Below the pieces are notes generated by a model. The model was not told the origin of the DNA and ran no database searches. It worked only from the letters and a program-made list of their open reading frames with translations. Of a stretch of 64,000 bases of DNA, positions 16,501 to 25,267 are shown piece by piece (the stretch's first letter is position 1; the number at the start of each line of letters is the position of its first letter). Source of the stretch: Pseudocalidococcus sp964653145 (lineage in GTDB: Bacteria > Cyanobacteriota > Cyanobacteriia > Thermosynechococcales > Thermosynechococcaceae); NCBI GenBank assembly GCA_964653145.1, contig CAZZCG010000019.1:9233-73232 (forward strand). The letters are read 5' to 3'. Position numbers and translations under genes: made by a program.

Positions 16501-18321
16501 ATGGCTGAGATGACGCACCTGAAAACCCAAGTCCTTGTCGTCGGTGGTGGCACTGGCGGAACCGCGGCGGCCATTCAAGCGGCCCGAGCTGGAGTCCAAA
16601 CGATCTTGGTGAGTGAGTTCAACTGGCTTGGGGGGATGTTAACAGCGGCGGGGGTAGCGGCTCCCGATGGCAATGAACTCTTAGCCTGGCAAACTGGACT
16701 CTGGGGCGCATTTCTTCAAGAAATCCAAGCTCGGCAGCCCCTCGACCAGGCCTGGGTTAGTTTTTTTACCTACAGTCCAGGGGTAGGGGCGCAAATTTTT
16801 GCCGAGTGGGTGCAGGCTTTACCAAATCTCACCTGGATCGCAGGGTATATCCCGATGGCGGTCAATCGCCGGGGCAACAGAATCACGGGGGTTGAATTTG
16901 CCGCCGCAACCGTCAATCAAGCCACGCCCTGGCCGCAACCCCGTCCCCCTCTGACCATCCAGGCCGAAATTGTTATTGATGGTACCGAACTGGGAGATCT
17001 CTTAGTCTTGGGGGATGTTCCCCATCGTTGGGGGTGGGATTGGCAAGCCAGTTGGCAGGAACCAAGTGCGCCCCAAAGCCCCAATGACATGACCCAAACC
17101 TATCCCGTCCAGGCCCCCACCTGGGTCGTGATCCTCCAAGACTATGGCCCAACAGCTAAAACCCCAGAAATTCGGGATTCACCCCTGTGGGAGGCCGGTA
17201 AATTTGATCGGGCCTGGGAGGGTTATGCCCCGGATTATTTCCTTAACTATGGCCGCTTGCCCCACAATCAATTCATGCTCAACTGGCCCCAAAGCGGCAA
17301 TGATTATGGTGTCAACTTGAACCGCTTAATTGCCGCCCCAAAAGCCCGCCAGGAATTCTATCAAGAGGCCCTCTGGCACAGTCAAGATTTTGCCCGTCAC
17401 CTTCAACAGCATTTTGGGCGACGCTATGGCCTGGCCACGGGTGTTTTTCCCACGGATCAACCCAGTTTAGGCGGCGATGCATTTGCCCTCCAGCCTTACT
17501 TTCGAGAAAGTCGCCGCTTAATCGGCCAAACAACGATCCTTGAACAGGATATCCTCCCCCAAGCCGAGGGTCAGGCGGCCCCCTTACCCATAAACCCCCA
17601 GGGTCAAATCAGTGCCATTGCCGTGGGTAACTATGCTAACGATCACCACTATCCGGGGTTTGAGTTTAAGCTGACTCCCAAATCCCTGCGCTGGGGGGGG
17701 CGTTGGACGGGTACACCCTTCACAATTCCCTACGAAGCCCTAATTTCCGCCACCGTGGAAAACATTCTCTGCTGTGACAAAAATATTGCCGTATCCCACA
17801 TGGCCAATGGTGCCACCCGCCTACAACCCCTAGTTCTCAACATCGGTCAAGCAGCAGGTATGGCCGCAGCCCTGGGGATTCAAACCAAAACCTCGGTAGC
17901 CGAGCTGAAAGTGGAGCAACTGCAATGGGCCCTCCTGAAAGATTCCCAGGCCCCGGCAGCCCTAATTCCCTTCTTCAATCTCCCCCCAACTCACCCAGAT
18001 TGGTTTCGGACCCAATTGGATGTTCTCCGTCAAGCAACCCCCTACCCTAGGGATGGCAATGCTCTCCTAACACAGCCCGCTCCACCCCCAGATTTAAGCC
18101 AAGTCCCCAGATTTTCCGGCACCATCACCCACGCCCAGGACCAAACCTACGAATTCACCAGCGACACCGGCCAGGCCTGGGCCCTCGTCACCCTTGAGCC
18201 TCAAATCCATCAAGCTTTTCAGGAATTACACCGGGGGCAATCCCTCCAGGTTTGGGGCCAGGCCAATCCCAGCGGTCGGTGGATTCGGGTGGTGGGTATG
18301 GAAAAAAATATGTCCGTTTAA
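16501..18321 (+). CDS. FAD-dependent oxidoreductase
   Basis: A 606-residue flavoprotein. The N-terminus has the Rossmann dinucleotide loop VLVVGGGTGGTAAAI at residues 11-25 and a LGGMLTAAGVAAPDG stretch typical of the FAD-dependent oxidoreductase group PF12831. Near residue 440 NGATRLQPLVLNIGQAAGM closes the FAD site. The last about 70 residues form a separate small beta-rich domain. No signal peptide is clear. The stop lies two bases from the stop of hppD on the opposite strand, so these genes are tightly convergent. The substrate cannot be told; relatives are sometimes annotated as xanthan lyase-like. Confidence 0.85.
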   Translation: MAEMTHLKTQVLVVGGGTGGTAAAIQAARAGVQTILVSEFNWLGGMLTAAGVAAPDGNELLAWQTGLWGAFLQEIQARQPLDQAWVSFFTYSPGVGAQIFAEWVQALPNLTWIAGYIPMAVNRRGNRITGVEFAAATVNQATPWPQPRPPLTIQAEIVIDGTELGDLLVLGDVPHRWGWDWQASWQEPSAPQSPNDMTQTYPVQAPTWVVILQDYGPTAKTPEIRDSPLWEAGKFDRAWEGYAPDYFLNYGRLPHNQFMLNWPQSGNDYGVNLNRLIAAPKARQEFYQEALWHSQDFARHLQQHFGRRYGLATGVFPTDQPSLGGDAFALQPYFRESRRLIGQTTILEQDILPQAEGQAAPLPINPQGQISAIAVGNYANDHHYPGFEFKLTPKSLRWGGRWTGTPFTIPYEALISATVENILCCDKNIAVSHMANGATRLQPLVLNIGQAAGMAAALGIQTKTSVAELKVEQLQWALLKDSQAPAALIPFFNLPPTHPDWFRTQLDVLRQATPYPRDGNALLTQPAPPPDLSQVPRFSGTITHAQDQTYEFTSDTGQAWALVTLEPQIHQAFQELHRGQSLQVWGQANPSGRWIRVVGMEKNMSV

Positions 18322-18323
18322 GC

Positions 18324-19403
18324 CTAGGTTTTCCCCCCAGGGCTCGGACACCGCTCTTGCCGTTCAATGGCTTCAAACAGGGCCTGGAAATTGCCAGCAC
18401 CAAAACCGGGGGCCTGCTGTTGTCGTTCAATCAATTCCCAAAAAAAGGTCGGTGTCCCCAAAACTGGTTTTGTAAAAATCTGTAGCAGGTACTGGCATAG
18501 GTGCGGGGCCTGGGTATCCACTAAAATCTGCTGATCCGCCAAGCAAGGCAGATCCAAAGCGGCCTGGCAATTGGGAAAACGCTGGGGCAGTTGGTCGTAA
18601 TAGTTGGGCGGAATCTCCAAAAACTCCAGGCCCCGTTGCTGCCATTCCCGGACAACCTGGGTAATGTGCTCTGTTCGGAGGGCAATATGCTGAATGCCGC
18701 TGCCGCCATAGTGGTCTAAAAAGCTCTGTATTTGGGAATTGGCAGAGGTCGGAGCATTGATCGGCAACTGGGCAGAGCCCTGGGGATGAACCATGACTTG
18801 ACTAACCAGGCCAGAGTGGGGTGTCTGAATGTCAAAATGTTGCTCAGCTACAAACCCAAAACCATCCCGATACCAGGCTACGGCCCGCTCAAAATCCGTT
18901 GCCGCCACATTCAACACGGCATGATCAAAGCCGAAAAATGTCCCACTAACTTGAGACTGCAGTTCAGAACAGGGAAGTGGATAGGCCGGATGAAACGGGG
19001 CATCTCCCCAACGCTCCAGCACAGTATGCCGCAAACGGCCCCACCCCTTCAGTACCGCCCAACGACAGCCCCCAGTTTCCGTGCGAGAGTCCTGCAGAGG
19101 TTGTTCAATCAGGGTTTTCGGCACCTGGGACAAGACCTGCTCAAGATTCTCCACTCGCAAACCAATGTCCACGACCCCCGGTGGATGGGATTGGAAATAT
19201 TGAGCCAGCACGGTGGGAGAGAGTTCCAGACTCGTCGGCAATGGATAGGTGGTTAAGAGCCTGACCTGGCCCCGCTGCCAGAGGATCGTTTCCGTATCCA
19301 CCCCCGCCCAAATGCCCCGCAACTGAAACCCAAGTTGGGCCTGGAAATGGGCCTGGGTTGCGCTACGACTACCTAGGTAAAACTGCACATAATCAAAATC
19401 CAT
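18324..19403 (-). CDS. hppD: 4-hydroxyphenylpyruvate dioxygenase
   Basis: Converts 4-hydroxyphenylpyruvate and oxygen to homogentisate, precursor of tocopherol and, in plants, plastoquinone. The 359-residue protein has two vicinal-oxygen-chelate domains; the iron ligands are visible as His161 in FFGFDHAVLNV, His239 in SGIQHIALRT and Glu323 in TPTFFWELIERQ. The C-terminal GNFQALFEAIERQE gating helix is present. Start ATG 19403; the neighbouring hydrolase gene ends 52 bases upstream on the same strand. In cyanobacteria HPPD is used for tocopherol rather than plastoquinone. Confidence 0.95.
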   Translation of the reverse strand: MDFDYVQFYLGSRSATQAHFQAQLGFQLRGIWAGVDTETILWQRGQVRLLTTYPLPTSLELSPTVLAQYFQSHPPGVVDIGLRVENLEQVLSQVPKTLIEQPLQDSRTETGGCRWAVLKGWGRLRHTVLERWGDAPFHPAYPLPCSELQSQVSGTFFGFDHAVLNVAATDFERAVAWYRDGFGFVAEQHFDIQTPHSGLVSQVMVHPQGSAQLPINAPTSANSQIQSFLDHYGGSGIQHIALRTEHITQVVREWQQRGLEFLEIPPNYYDQLPQRFPNCQAALDLPCLADQQILVDTQAPHLCQYLLQIFTKPVLGTPTFFWELIERQQQAPGFGAGNFQALFEAIERQERCPSPGGKT

Positions 19404-19454
19404 GGCGACTCAGAGGAGTTCACAATCTTGGGGACAGTGCCCTGTTTACGATAG

Positions 19455-20357
19455 TCAATCGCCGCTGTGTTTGGCTAACCAGGCCTGGATCTGGGGGTTC
19501 ACTAACTCTGGGGCCTCATCCTGGGGGCAATGGCCAACTCCGGGTAATCGGATAAAAGCCTCAACATTGGGTAAATCCGCCCAGGCCTGGCTGAGGGCGA
19601 GAGGTTCCCAGGGATCCGCATCTCCCCAGAGGATGATCATGGGACACTGAACCTGGGGTAAGAGTTCCTCCGGCAGCGGGCCTTGGGAGTAGGTGACAAA
19701 GGCCAAAAACACATCCGCCGCCCCAGCGGTTCGGGAAGGACGATATAAAATTTCCACTAATTCATCGGTAATGGCAGCGGGGTTGGCATAGGCCTGGCGG
19801 AGAATCTTCCGGATCACCTCGGGACGGGCCAAGCGATTAAAGAAAAAGTAGCCCAGGGGTTTATAGGTCAGGATGTTTTGCAAGAACGCCGCCCCCCATT
19901 GCCGATAGAAAGGTAGGGTTTGCCGTTTTTTCTCATGCAATAATCGCAGCGAGCAGTTAAGAAGGGCCAGGCCCCGCACCTGCTGGGGTTGATCCACCGC
20001 GGCCTGGAGCGCCACCACACAACCGATGGAATTCCCAACTAAAAAAGCTGGCTCCCCCAGTACCTCCCCAATGAAATCTAAAACCAAAGCTGCCCAGGTC
20101 GGAAATGTGTAGGCCAAAGCCGAGCTGGGATAAGGTTTTGCAGACTCCCCAAAGCCAATCAAATCTAGGGCATACACCCGGGCCGACGCCGCCAATACGG
20201 AAATATTTTTGCGCCAATGGAGACTCGAAGCCCCAAAGCCATGAATTAAAATCACTGCGGGGCCCGTTTCCCCAGCCTGGCGATAACAAATTTGCTGCCC
20301 CCGCCATTCCCAAACCCGGGGTTGTACCAGAGAGTTTACCGTTGAAACTGCCATCAA
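19455..20357 (-). CDS. Alpha/beta hydrolase
   Basis: A 300-residue alpha/beta-hydrolase with the oxyanion-hole motif LIHGFGASSLHW (residues 38-49), ALDLIGFGESAKP, nucleophile Ser110 in VGNSIGCVVA and a catalytic-His region GVGHCPQDE near residue 280. The nucleophile elbow is GNSIG. Chloroplast and cyanobacterial relatives include pheophytinase-like enzymes and many unassigned hydrolases, so the substrate is open. Its start overlaps the YqeG gene by four bases (ATGA), the last coupled pair of the minus-strand block that begins with rplU. Confidence 0.88.
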   Translation of the reverse strand: MMAVSTVNSLVQPRVWEWRGQQICYRQAGETGPAVILIHGFGASSLHWRKNISVLAASARVYALDLIGFGESAKPYPSSALAYTFPTWAALVLDFIGEVLGEPAFLVGNSIGCVVALQAAVDQPQQVRGLALLNCSLRLLHEKKRQTLPFYRQWGAAFLQNILTYKPLGYFFFNRLARPEVIRKILRQAYANPAAITDELVEILYRPSRTAGAADVFLAFVTYSQGPLPEELLPQVQCPMIILWGDADPWEPLALSQAWADLPNVEAFIRLPGVGHCPQDEAPELVNPQIQAWLAKHSGD

Positions 20358-20890
20358 GCCCCCCGTCCAATTTGAGCTCCCAACAACCGCGAGAGGGCAA
20401 TTTCAATGGTTCGTAGTAGAAATAACCCCTGCTGGGCCTGGAGGGATTGTCCCATGGGGCGCACCAAAATCGTAAACATGCCCAAACGGTTACCCGCCAA
20501 CACATCGGTAAAGACTCGATCCCCAACCATCGCCACTTGTTCTGTGGGTAAGTTCATTGCGGTCAGGGCCTGGCGAAGTTTCCGGCGAGAAGGTTTAGCG
20601 GCTCCCATCAAAAACGGCACCCCCAAGGTCTCGGCGATGCGCCTAATTCGCCCATGATTAAGATTATTGCTGACCAACCACAGATCCACCTGAAGTTTGA
20701 TTTGGGTTAACCAGGCCATGACTTCTGGGGATACATCCTGCTCCCATGTGGGTACCAAGGTATCATCCACATCTAGAATCAAGCCCTTTAAACCATGCTC
20801 CAACAATAGGGCTGGGGTAATCAACAGCACACTATCTTTCAAAATTAAATCTGGCTGTAGCAGGGTGGCCAGGAAGGGCTGATTCATCAC
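20354..20890 (-). CDS. YqeG family HAD-type phosphatase
   Basis: A 178-residue HAD-superfamily protein of the YqeG group. Motif I is LILDVDDTLVPTW (residues 38-50), motif II VSNN near residue 75, and motif III/IV region VAMVGDRVFTDVLAGNRLGM near 120-139. YqeG proteins are conserved in Gram-positive bacteria and cyanobacteria and have plant relatives acting on phosphatidylglycerophosphate; a role in phosphatidylglycerol synthesis is therefore possible, and phosphatidylglycerol is needed for photosystems. Overlaps the hydrolase by four bases; 69 bases separate it from the DUF3727 gene. Confidence 0.88.
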   Translation of the reverse strand: MMNQPFLATLLQPDLILKDSVLLITPALLLEHGLKGLILDVDDTLVPTWEQDVSPEVMAWLTQIKLQVDLWLVSNNLNHGRIRRIAETLGVPFLMGAAKPSRRKLRQALTAMNLPTEQVAMVGDRVFTDVLAGNRLGMFTILVRPMGQSLQAQQGLFLLRTIEIALSRLLGAQIGRGA

Positions 20891-20959
20891 CAGAGTCCTA
20901 AAGTCTTAAAAGCAACAGGCGGAGCAGGGGTACAACAGACCACCACAAAGCATCAAAAC

Positions 20960-21592
20960 CTATTCATCCCAGGTGTCATCATCATCCCCTGTCCAATCTA
21001 CTAAATGTTTTTCTAAATGCTCTTCAATTAGGGGTTGAATGTGTTGAAAATCCTGAGGGGATAATACTTCTGGCTCATGACCAGGACGGAGACGGGCCAC
21101 AAATAGCATTGGACTCAGGGGCATATAGATTAAGTACTGGTTGTCTTGATGGAAAAAGGGATGTCCCAACAGTTGATATTCTTCTTCCTGGGTTCCAGCG
21201 GTGTCTTCCATTTCCAGGTTAATGATTTCCGTTTCCCCAGTCAGTGGTACTTCCCCCTCGACAGTTAAGGAAAACGCCGATTGCTTCAGGATCAAATTTT
21301 GTTCCGCCAAAATGGCTTTGGCCACATCAAAGATTGCATCAATTTCCTCATCCATCAGGGGCAAGAGGGTTTCTTCTTCCTCGTCCTCAGCAATAACAGA
21401 GAAAATTTCCACGGGGTAATCAAGGGGTTGCAGGAGGGCATATTCCTGACCACTAAATTTCAAACTAAATTCAATGACACAATCGAGAGCTCGGCCAAAT
21501 TCATCCGTTAGGGTAACTTGGGGGCGGTCTTGTTCTGGCTCACTGGATTCCCAATTGGAAGAATTATTTTGACCGAGGTTATTTTGACCCAT
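20960..21592 (-). CDS. DUF3727 (and DUF1292-like) acidic protein
   Basis: A 210-residue, very acidic protein. The N-terminal part (TDEFGRALDCVIEFSL, EYALLQPLDYPVEIF) looks like DUF1292; the C-terminal part (YLIYMPLSPMLFVARL, then DFQHIQPLIEEHL) matches cyanobacterial and plastid DUF3727 proteins. No catalytic or membrane motif is seen. It follows ruvX by 26 bases on the minus strand, a neighbourhood common in cyanobacteria. Plant homologues are plastid-targeted; function unknown. Confidence 0.82.
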   Translation of the reverse strand: MGQNNLGQNNSSNWESSEPEQDRPQVTLTDEFGRALDCVIEFSLKFSGQEYALLQPLDYPVEIFSVIAEDEEEETLLPLMDEEIDAIFDVAKAILAEQNLILKQSAFSLTVEGEVPLTGETEIINLEMEDTAGTQEEEYQLLGHPFFHQDNQYLIYMPLSPMLFVARLRPGHEPEVLSPQDFQHIQPLIEEHLEKHLVDWTGDDDDTWDE

Positions 21593-21618
21593 GATGAACC
21601 GAGTTTAGTTGCCTATGG

Positions 21619-22071
21619 CTACGAAGCATAGCATTTGCCCGTCACCCCTGATCGTTGTTGATCAAGCCATTGTTGCAGAATAATTGCTGCGGCTCGACTA
21701 TCCACCGTTTGATGGGCTGGTATTTTTTGGTGTCGTCGATAGCCCGCCTGTCTCAAAGATTCCGTTGCCTGGTAAGAGGTTAAGCGTTCATCAATATAAA
21801 CCACTGGTAAATTCAATGCCTGGCCGAGACGTTCGCCCCAATGAAGCACCCGTTTGGCCTGGCTACCCAATTCCCCAGCCATAGTGTAGGGCAACCCAAT
21901 AACCAGGTTCTCTACAGCTCGATCACAACAAATTTGCTGAATGTAGGCCACATCTTCACCAAAGGAACGATGCAACAGTGTATCCAGGCCAAAGGCAATT
22001 AAGCCCAACTGATCACAGGCAGCCAAGCCAATTCGCTTACGTCCATAATCCAGGCCTAGGGCCGACACCAT
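21619..22071 (-). CDS. ruvX: RuvX/YqgF family Holliday junction resolvase-like protein
   Basis: A 150-residue RNase H-fold protein. Conserved acidic motifs are visible: SALGLDYGRKRIGLAACD at the start, NLVIGLPYTMAGE near residue 57 and VVYIDERLTS near 90, plus a DSRAAAIILQQWL end. E. coli YqgF is involved in 16S rRNA 5' end maturation; a resolvase role was the original proposal. It begins three bases after the rpmA stop, so it is in the ribosomal protein transcript, which suits the rRNA-processing role. Confidence 0.92.
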   Translation of the reverse strand: MVSALGLDYGRKRIGLAACDQLGLIAFGLDTLLHRSFGEDVAYIQQICCDRAVENLVIGLPYTMAGELGSQAKRVLHWGERLGQALNLPVVYIDERLTSYQATESLRQAGYRRHQKIPAHQTVDSRAAAIILQQWLDQQRSGVTGKCYAS

Positions 22072-22074
22072 GCA

Positions 22075-22335
22075 CTAGGCTTCCAAGGGATAGACACTCA
22101 CCCGTTTCCGGCTTTTACCAAATCGCTCGAAGGTTACCACTCCATCCTGGGTTGCGAATAGGGTGTCGTCACTGCCCCGACCAACATTGAGTCCAGGGTG
22201 AACCTTAGTCCCCCGTTGCCGCACGAGGATATTTCCGGCCCGAACCACCTGCCCACCAAAGCGTTTAACGCCAAGGCGCTGGGCATTAGAATCACGACCG
22301 TTACGAGTGCTGCCTGTACCTTTCTTGTGTGCCAT
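22075..22335 (-). CDS. rpmA: 50S ribosomal protein L27
   Basis: An 86-residue protein beginning MAHKKGTGSTRNGRDSNAQR, the standard L27 N-terminus without the cleavable extension seen in Firmicutes, followed by KRFGGQVVRAGNILVRQRG and KVHPGLNVG. L27 reaches the peptidyl transferase centre of the large subunit. It follows rplU by 67 bases, the universal L21-L27 order, and precedes ruvX by three bases. Confidence 0.98.
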   Translation of the reverse strand: MAHKKGTGSTRNGRDSNAQRLGVKRFGGQVVRAGNILVRQRGTKVHPGLNVGRGSDDTLFATQDGVVTFERFGKSRKRVSVYPLEA

Positions 22336-22402
22336 GGTGAAGTTCTCTTTAATGTCTCAACAAGTCTACAAAGTTAATCCTGAACCAAATCGCAGCCCAG
22401 GG

Positions 22403-22762
22403 CTAGGCCGTTACAGCAGCCGGAGCTTCAGAGGACAATAATTCCCCATTGACCGAAATTCCAGTCACCATAATTCGGGTCAACTCTTGCCGATGCCCTT
22501 GTTTTTTGCGAGTTTTTTTCTTGGGGCGCATTTTGTAAACAATGATTTTTGGCCCCCGAAGGTGCTGCATCACCACCGCCTCGACGACGGCCCCAGACAC
22601 TGTTGGCTGACCCACGATCACACCGGCATCGGACTGGATTAGCAGAACTTGATCCAGGGTAACTGCATCTTCAGGTTCAGCCGCAATCCGATCTACGTCA
22701 TAGAATCGACCGGGTTCGACACGCAGTTGTTTTCCACTGGTCGCAACAATTGCATAGGGCAT
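22403..22762 (-). CDS. rplU: 50S ribosomal protein L21
   Basis: A 119-residue L21 beginning MPYAIVATSGKQLRVEPGRF, with VLLIQSDAGVIVGQP and the basic KMRPKKKTRKKQGHRQELTR that binds 23S rRNA. The frame stays open to 22900, but the family starts at the ATG at 22762, which has GGAG 11 bases upstream, so the extension is leader sequence. A short acidic-to-neutral tail after the conserved TGI ends the protein. First gene of the rplU-rpmA-ruvX block, with a promoter at 22871-22900. Confidence 0.97.
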   Translation of the reverse strand: MPYAIVATSGKQLRVEPGRFYDVDRIAAEPEDAVTLDQVLLIQSDAGVIVGQPTVSGAVVEAVVMQHLRGPKIIVYKMRPKKKTRKKQGHRQELTRIMVTGISVNGELLSSEAPAAVTA

Positions 22763-22870
22763 AGGTAAGGACTCCAAGGTTTTGCCGTGCAGGTGCGTTG
22801 ATGTCCCATCAAAGGTCAAGAACGACTTACTACCTGATCCGTGCTCATCCACAAATAGTGACAATTTATT

Positions 22871-22900
22871 ATCATAATTCTGCTGAGCTCCCCCTGTCAA
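22871..22900 (-). promoter_or_regulatory. Sigma-70 type promoter of rplU-rpmA
   Basis: On the minus strand TTGACA (22900-22895) and TATGAT (22876-22871) are separated by 18 bases, close to consensus. Transcription would begin near 22864 and give a leader of about 100 bases before rplU. Ribosomal protein leaders can bind a product protein; no specific fold was identified here. Confidence 0.65.
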
Positions 22901-23079
22901 ACTTAAAAAGGAATTCCCAGGCCTGGAATTTAGTTACCCCCGCCTCTGGAGCCTGGCCACCCGAGGGTTGACAAAATGACGCCGTCCCATGGACAAGGTG
23001 ACAAAGAATACCTATACTGATAGTCTAAAATTTGCCTTTGCGTTGAGAGCCCCCCCAGGAGGTCAGCATTTCTGAGCCA

Positions 23080-23448
23080 TTGTCCCTCACGGTAAGTTTA
23101 CGAGGCACCCGCGAGCTGAGAGATAACATCCAACTGTTTCGCCTCACTGGTTTGATTGATGCCTTTTCGGAGCCAGCCTTTCGGAAGGTTTTGACCAAGT
23201 GCATTGAGGAGGGGCCTGAGCATCTGGTTTTGGATTTGTCAAAAATTGAATTCATTGACAGCTCCGGCCTGGGAGTTCTAGTGCAGTTAGCCAAGAAGGT
23301 TCAAGAAGGTGGGGGCACTCTGCAAATTGTCAGTAACCCTCGGGTCACCCAAACCGTTAAACTGGTGCGGCTGGAAAAATTTCTCTCTCTGCAACCGGAC
23401 TTAACTACAGCCCTTGAAAATATTACAGCGGGCTCCTCTGACAAGTAA
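23080..23448 (+). CDS. STAS-domain anti-sigma factor antagonist
   Basis: A STAS protein of about 122-126 residues, the partner-switch regulators that bind anti-sigma factors or other targets when unphosphorylated. The core LVLDLSKIEFIDSSGLGVLV holds the phosphorylatable serine (DSSGLG). The coordinates given use the TTG at 23080. However AGGAGG at 23057-23062 is 17 bases from that TTG but five from an in-frame ATT at 23068, and homologues begin with a few extra residues (SEPLSLTVSL). No ATG, GTG or TTG lies between the upstream stop and 23080, so an AUU start is likely. It is divergent from rplU and is followed 64 bases on by mini-RNase III. Confidence 0.9.
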   Translation: MSLTVSLRGTRELRDNIQLFRLTGLIDAFSEPAFRKVLTKCIEEGPEHLVLDLSKIEFIDSSGLGVLVQLAKKVQEGGGTLQIVSNPRVTQTVKLVRLEKFLSLQPDLTTALENITAGSSDK

Positions 23449-23512
23449 GTTTAGGTCCCGCAATTACTAGGAATGTTTCCCACACTGGCCTTTCTACAGT
23501 GGGTACCGGACT

Positions 23513-23941
23513 ATGGCACTGACTGGTCATCAACTCTTCATTCCCAGGCCTGGCCAAGGGGCAACGGTCACCGTTCATACCACCGCCGCCTTAGCCTATT
23601 TGGGAGATAGCATTTACGAGTTATTTATTCGTTCTCTTCTGTTGGAGCCACCGCGGCGAATTCGCGATTACCATCACTTGGTGGTGCAGCACGTTAAAGC
23701 CGAGTCCCAGTCCCAGTATTTAGAAAAACTCCTGCAGTATTTGACACCGGATGAATTAGACATTCTGCGTCAAGGTCGAAATGCCGCCAGCACTGGTCCT
23801 AAACGAGTCTCAGCCCAAATTTATCAACAGGCCACCAGCCTCGAAACCCTTTTGGGCCACCTCTACATTGCAGATCCCGAACGTCTGACAGAAATTTTAC
23901 TGCTGCTCCAGTCCGAGATATTAGCCCAGGCCATCCCCTAG
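23513..23941 (+). CDS. mrnC: Mini-ribonuclease III
   Basis: A 142-residue RNase III catalytic domain without the double-stranded RNA-binding domain. The signature region LAYLGDSIYELFIRSLLL (residues 28-45) and a conserved LRQGRNAAS and SLETLLGHLYI follow the mini-III pattern. In Bacillus subtilis the enzyme trims 23S rRNA precursors; cyanobacteria carry one or two copies. Start ATG at 23513. It follows the STAS gene at short distance. Confidence 0.92.
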   Translation: MALTGHQLFIPRPGQGATVTVHTTAALAYLGDSIYELFIRSLLLEPPRRIRDYHHLVVQHVKAESQSQYLEKLLQYLTPDELDILRQGRNAASTGPKRVSAQIYQQATSLETLLGHLYIADPERLTEILLLLQSEILAQAIP

Positions 23942-24090
23942 AGATTCCAGGATGATCCCGAATTAAATCTGGATATTTAGCCCGACACCAAGATTTACCG
24001 AGTTAATCATTGTTGCAAGGGTGGTCAAATTTGGCCGCAAACAAAATCCAAAGACTAGATTGAAAGAGACGACTGGGAGACGTGCATCCT

Positions 24091-25266
24091 ATGAACTTAT
24101 TGGATCAACTGCGCCAAATGACCGTTGTGGTTGCGGATACCGGGGATATCCAGGCCATTGAACAATTCACCCCTCGGGATGCCACCACCAACCCCTCCCT
24201 GATTACTGCGGCGGCCCAAATGCCCGAGTACCAGGCCATTGTTGATGAAACCTTACTCCAGGCCAAAGCTGATCTGGGTTCGGGAGCATCGGAAAAAGAG
24301 ATCACGTCCCTGGCTTTTGATCGCTTAGCGGTGGCCTTTGGCCTCAAGATTTTGCAGATTATTCCCGGCCGTGTTTCAACAGAAGTGGATGCCCGTCTTT
24401 CCTATGACACCGAAGCAACCATCAAAAAAGCCCGGGACCTTATTGGTCAATACGCAGCGGCGGGGGTGGGGACAGATCGGGTGTTGATCAAGATTGCTTC
24501 AACCTGGGAAGGCATTAAGGCAGCGGAAGTTTTAGAGAAAGAGGGGATTCACTGCAATCTAACCCTTCTGTTTGGGTTACACCAGGCCATTGCCTGTGCT
24601 GAAGCGGGGGTCACCCTGATTTCACCGTTTGTCGGGCGAATTTTGGATTGGTACAAGAAAAGCACAGGTCGGGAGAGCTATGAGCCCCAGGAGGATCCCG
24701 GTGTCGTCTCGGTCACAACCATTTACAACTACTACAAAAAATTTGGTTATGCCACGGAAGTCATGGGGGCCAGTTTCCGCAATCTTGGCGAAATTACCGA
24801 GTTAGCGGGCTGTGATCTGCTAACCATCTCCCCAGCGTTGTTGGCCCAACTGCAGTCCACCGAGGCCGAACTCCCTCGAAAACTGGATGCCTCAAAAGCA
24901 GCAACCATGGACATTAGCCGGATTGCTATGGATTTGGATCAGTTTAACGCCATGCATGCCGCCGATCCCATGGCTACTGAAAAGCTGGATGAGGGAATTA
25001 AAGGATTCACCAAGGCCCTGGAAACCCTGGAGGATCTCCTTGCTCGCCGGATGCACCGCCTAGAGGGAGAAGCCGCCCTCACCCACGCCACAGAGGATAT
25101 TTTTCACGTCTATGACCTGGATGGAGATGGCATTATTACCCGCGAAGAGTGGCTGGGAACCGATGCTGTTTTTGATGCCCTAGACACCAATCAGGATGGG
25201 AAAGTCACCCCTGAAGAAATTGGGGCGGGCCTGGGGGTCGTGCTGCATTTGGCCAAAGTCGGCTAA
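24091..25266 (+). CDS. tal: Transaldolase with C-terminal EF-hand pair
   Basis: Pentose-phosphate pathway enzyme moving dihydroxyacetone between sugars. Residues about 1-325 are a class I transaldolase: VADTGDIQAIEQFTPRDATT, the Schiff-base lysine in DRVLIKIASTWEGI, and CNLTLLFG. Residues about 335-391 carry two EF-hand loops, DLDGDGIITREE and DTNQDGKVTPEE, both with complete calcium-ligand positions. The fusion is typical for cyanobacterial Tal and suggests calcium binding. The frame begins at GTG 24082, but ATG 24091 with GGGAG upstream matches known N-termini (MNLLDQLRQMTVVV). Confidence 0.95.
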   Translation: MNLLDQLRQMTVVVADTGDIQAIEQFTPRDATTNPSLITAAAQMPEYQAIVDETLLQAKADLGSGASEKEITSLAFDRLAVAFGLKILQIIPGRVSTEVDARLSYDTEATIKKARDLIGQYAAAGVGTDRVLIKIASTWEGIKAAEVLEKEGIHCNLTLLFGLHQAIACAEAGVTLISPFVGRILDWYKKSTGRESYEPQEDPGVVSVTTIYNYYKKFGYATEVMGASFRNLGEITELAGCDLLTISPALLAQLQSTEAELPRKLDASKAATMDISRIAMDLDQFNAMHAADPMATEKLDEGIKGFTKALETLEDLLARRMHRLEGEAALTHATEDIFHVYDLDGDGIITREEWLGTDAVFDALDTNQDGKVTPEEIGAGLGVVLHLAKVG

Positions 25267-25267
25267 C

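Noticed and set aside
20105..20416. 103-residue plus-strand frame in the hydrolase region
   Set aside because: Lies opposite two coupled genes with complete motifs; proline-rich antisense shadow.
22969..23018. TTGACA at 22969 and TATACT near 23013 as a promoter for the STAS gene
   Set aside because: Spacing is about 38 bases, far from the usual 16-18.
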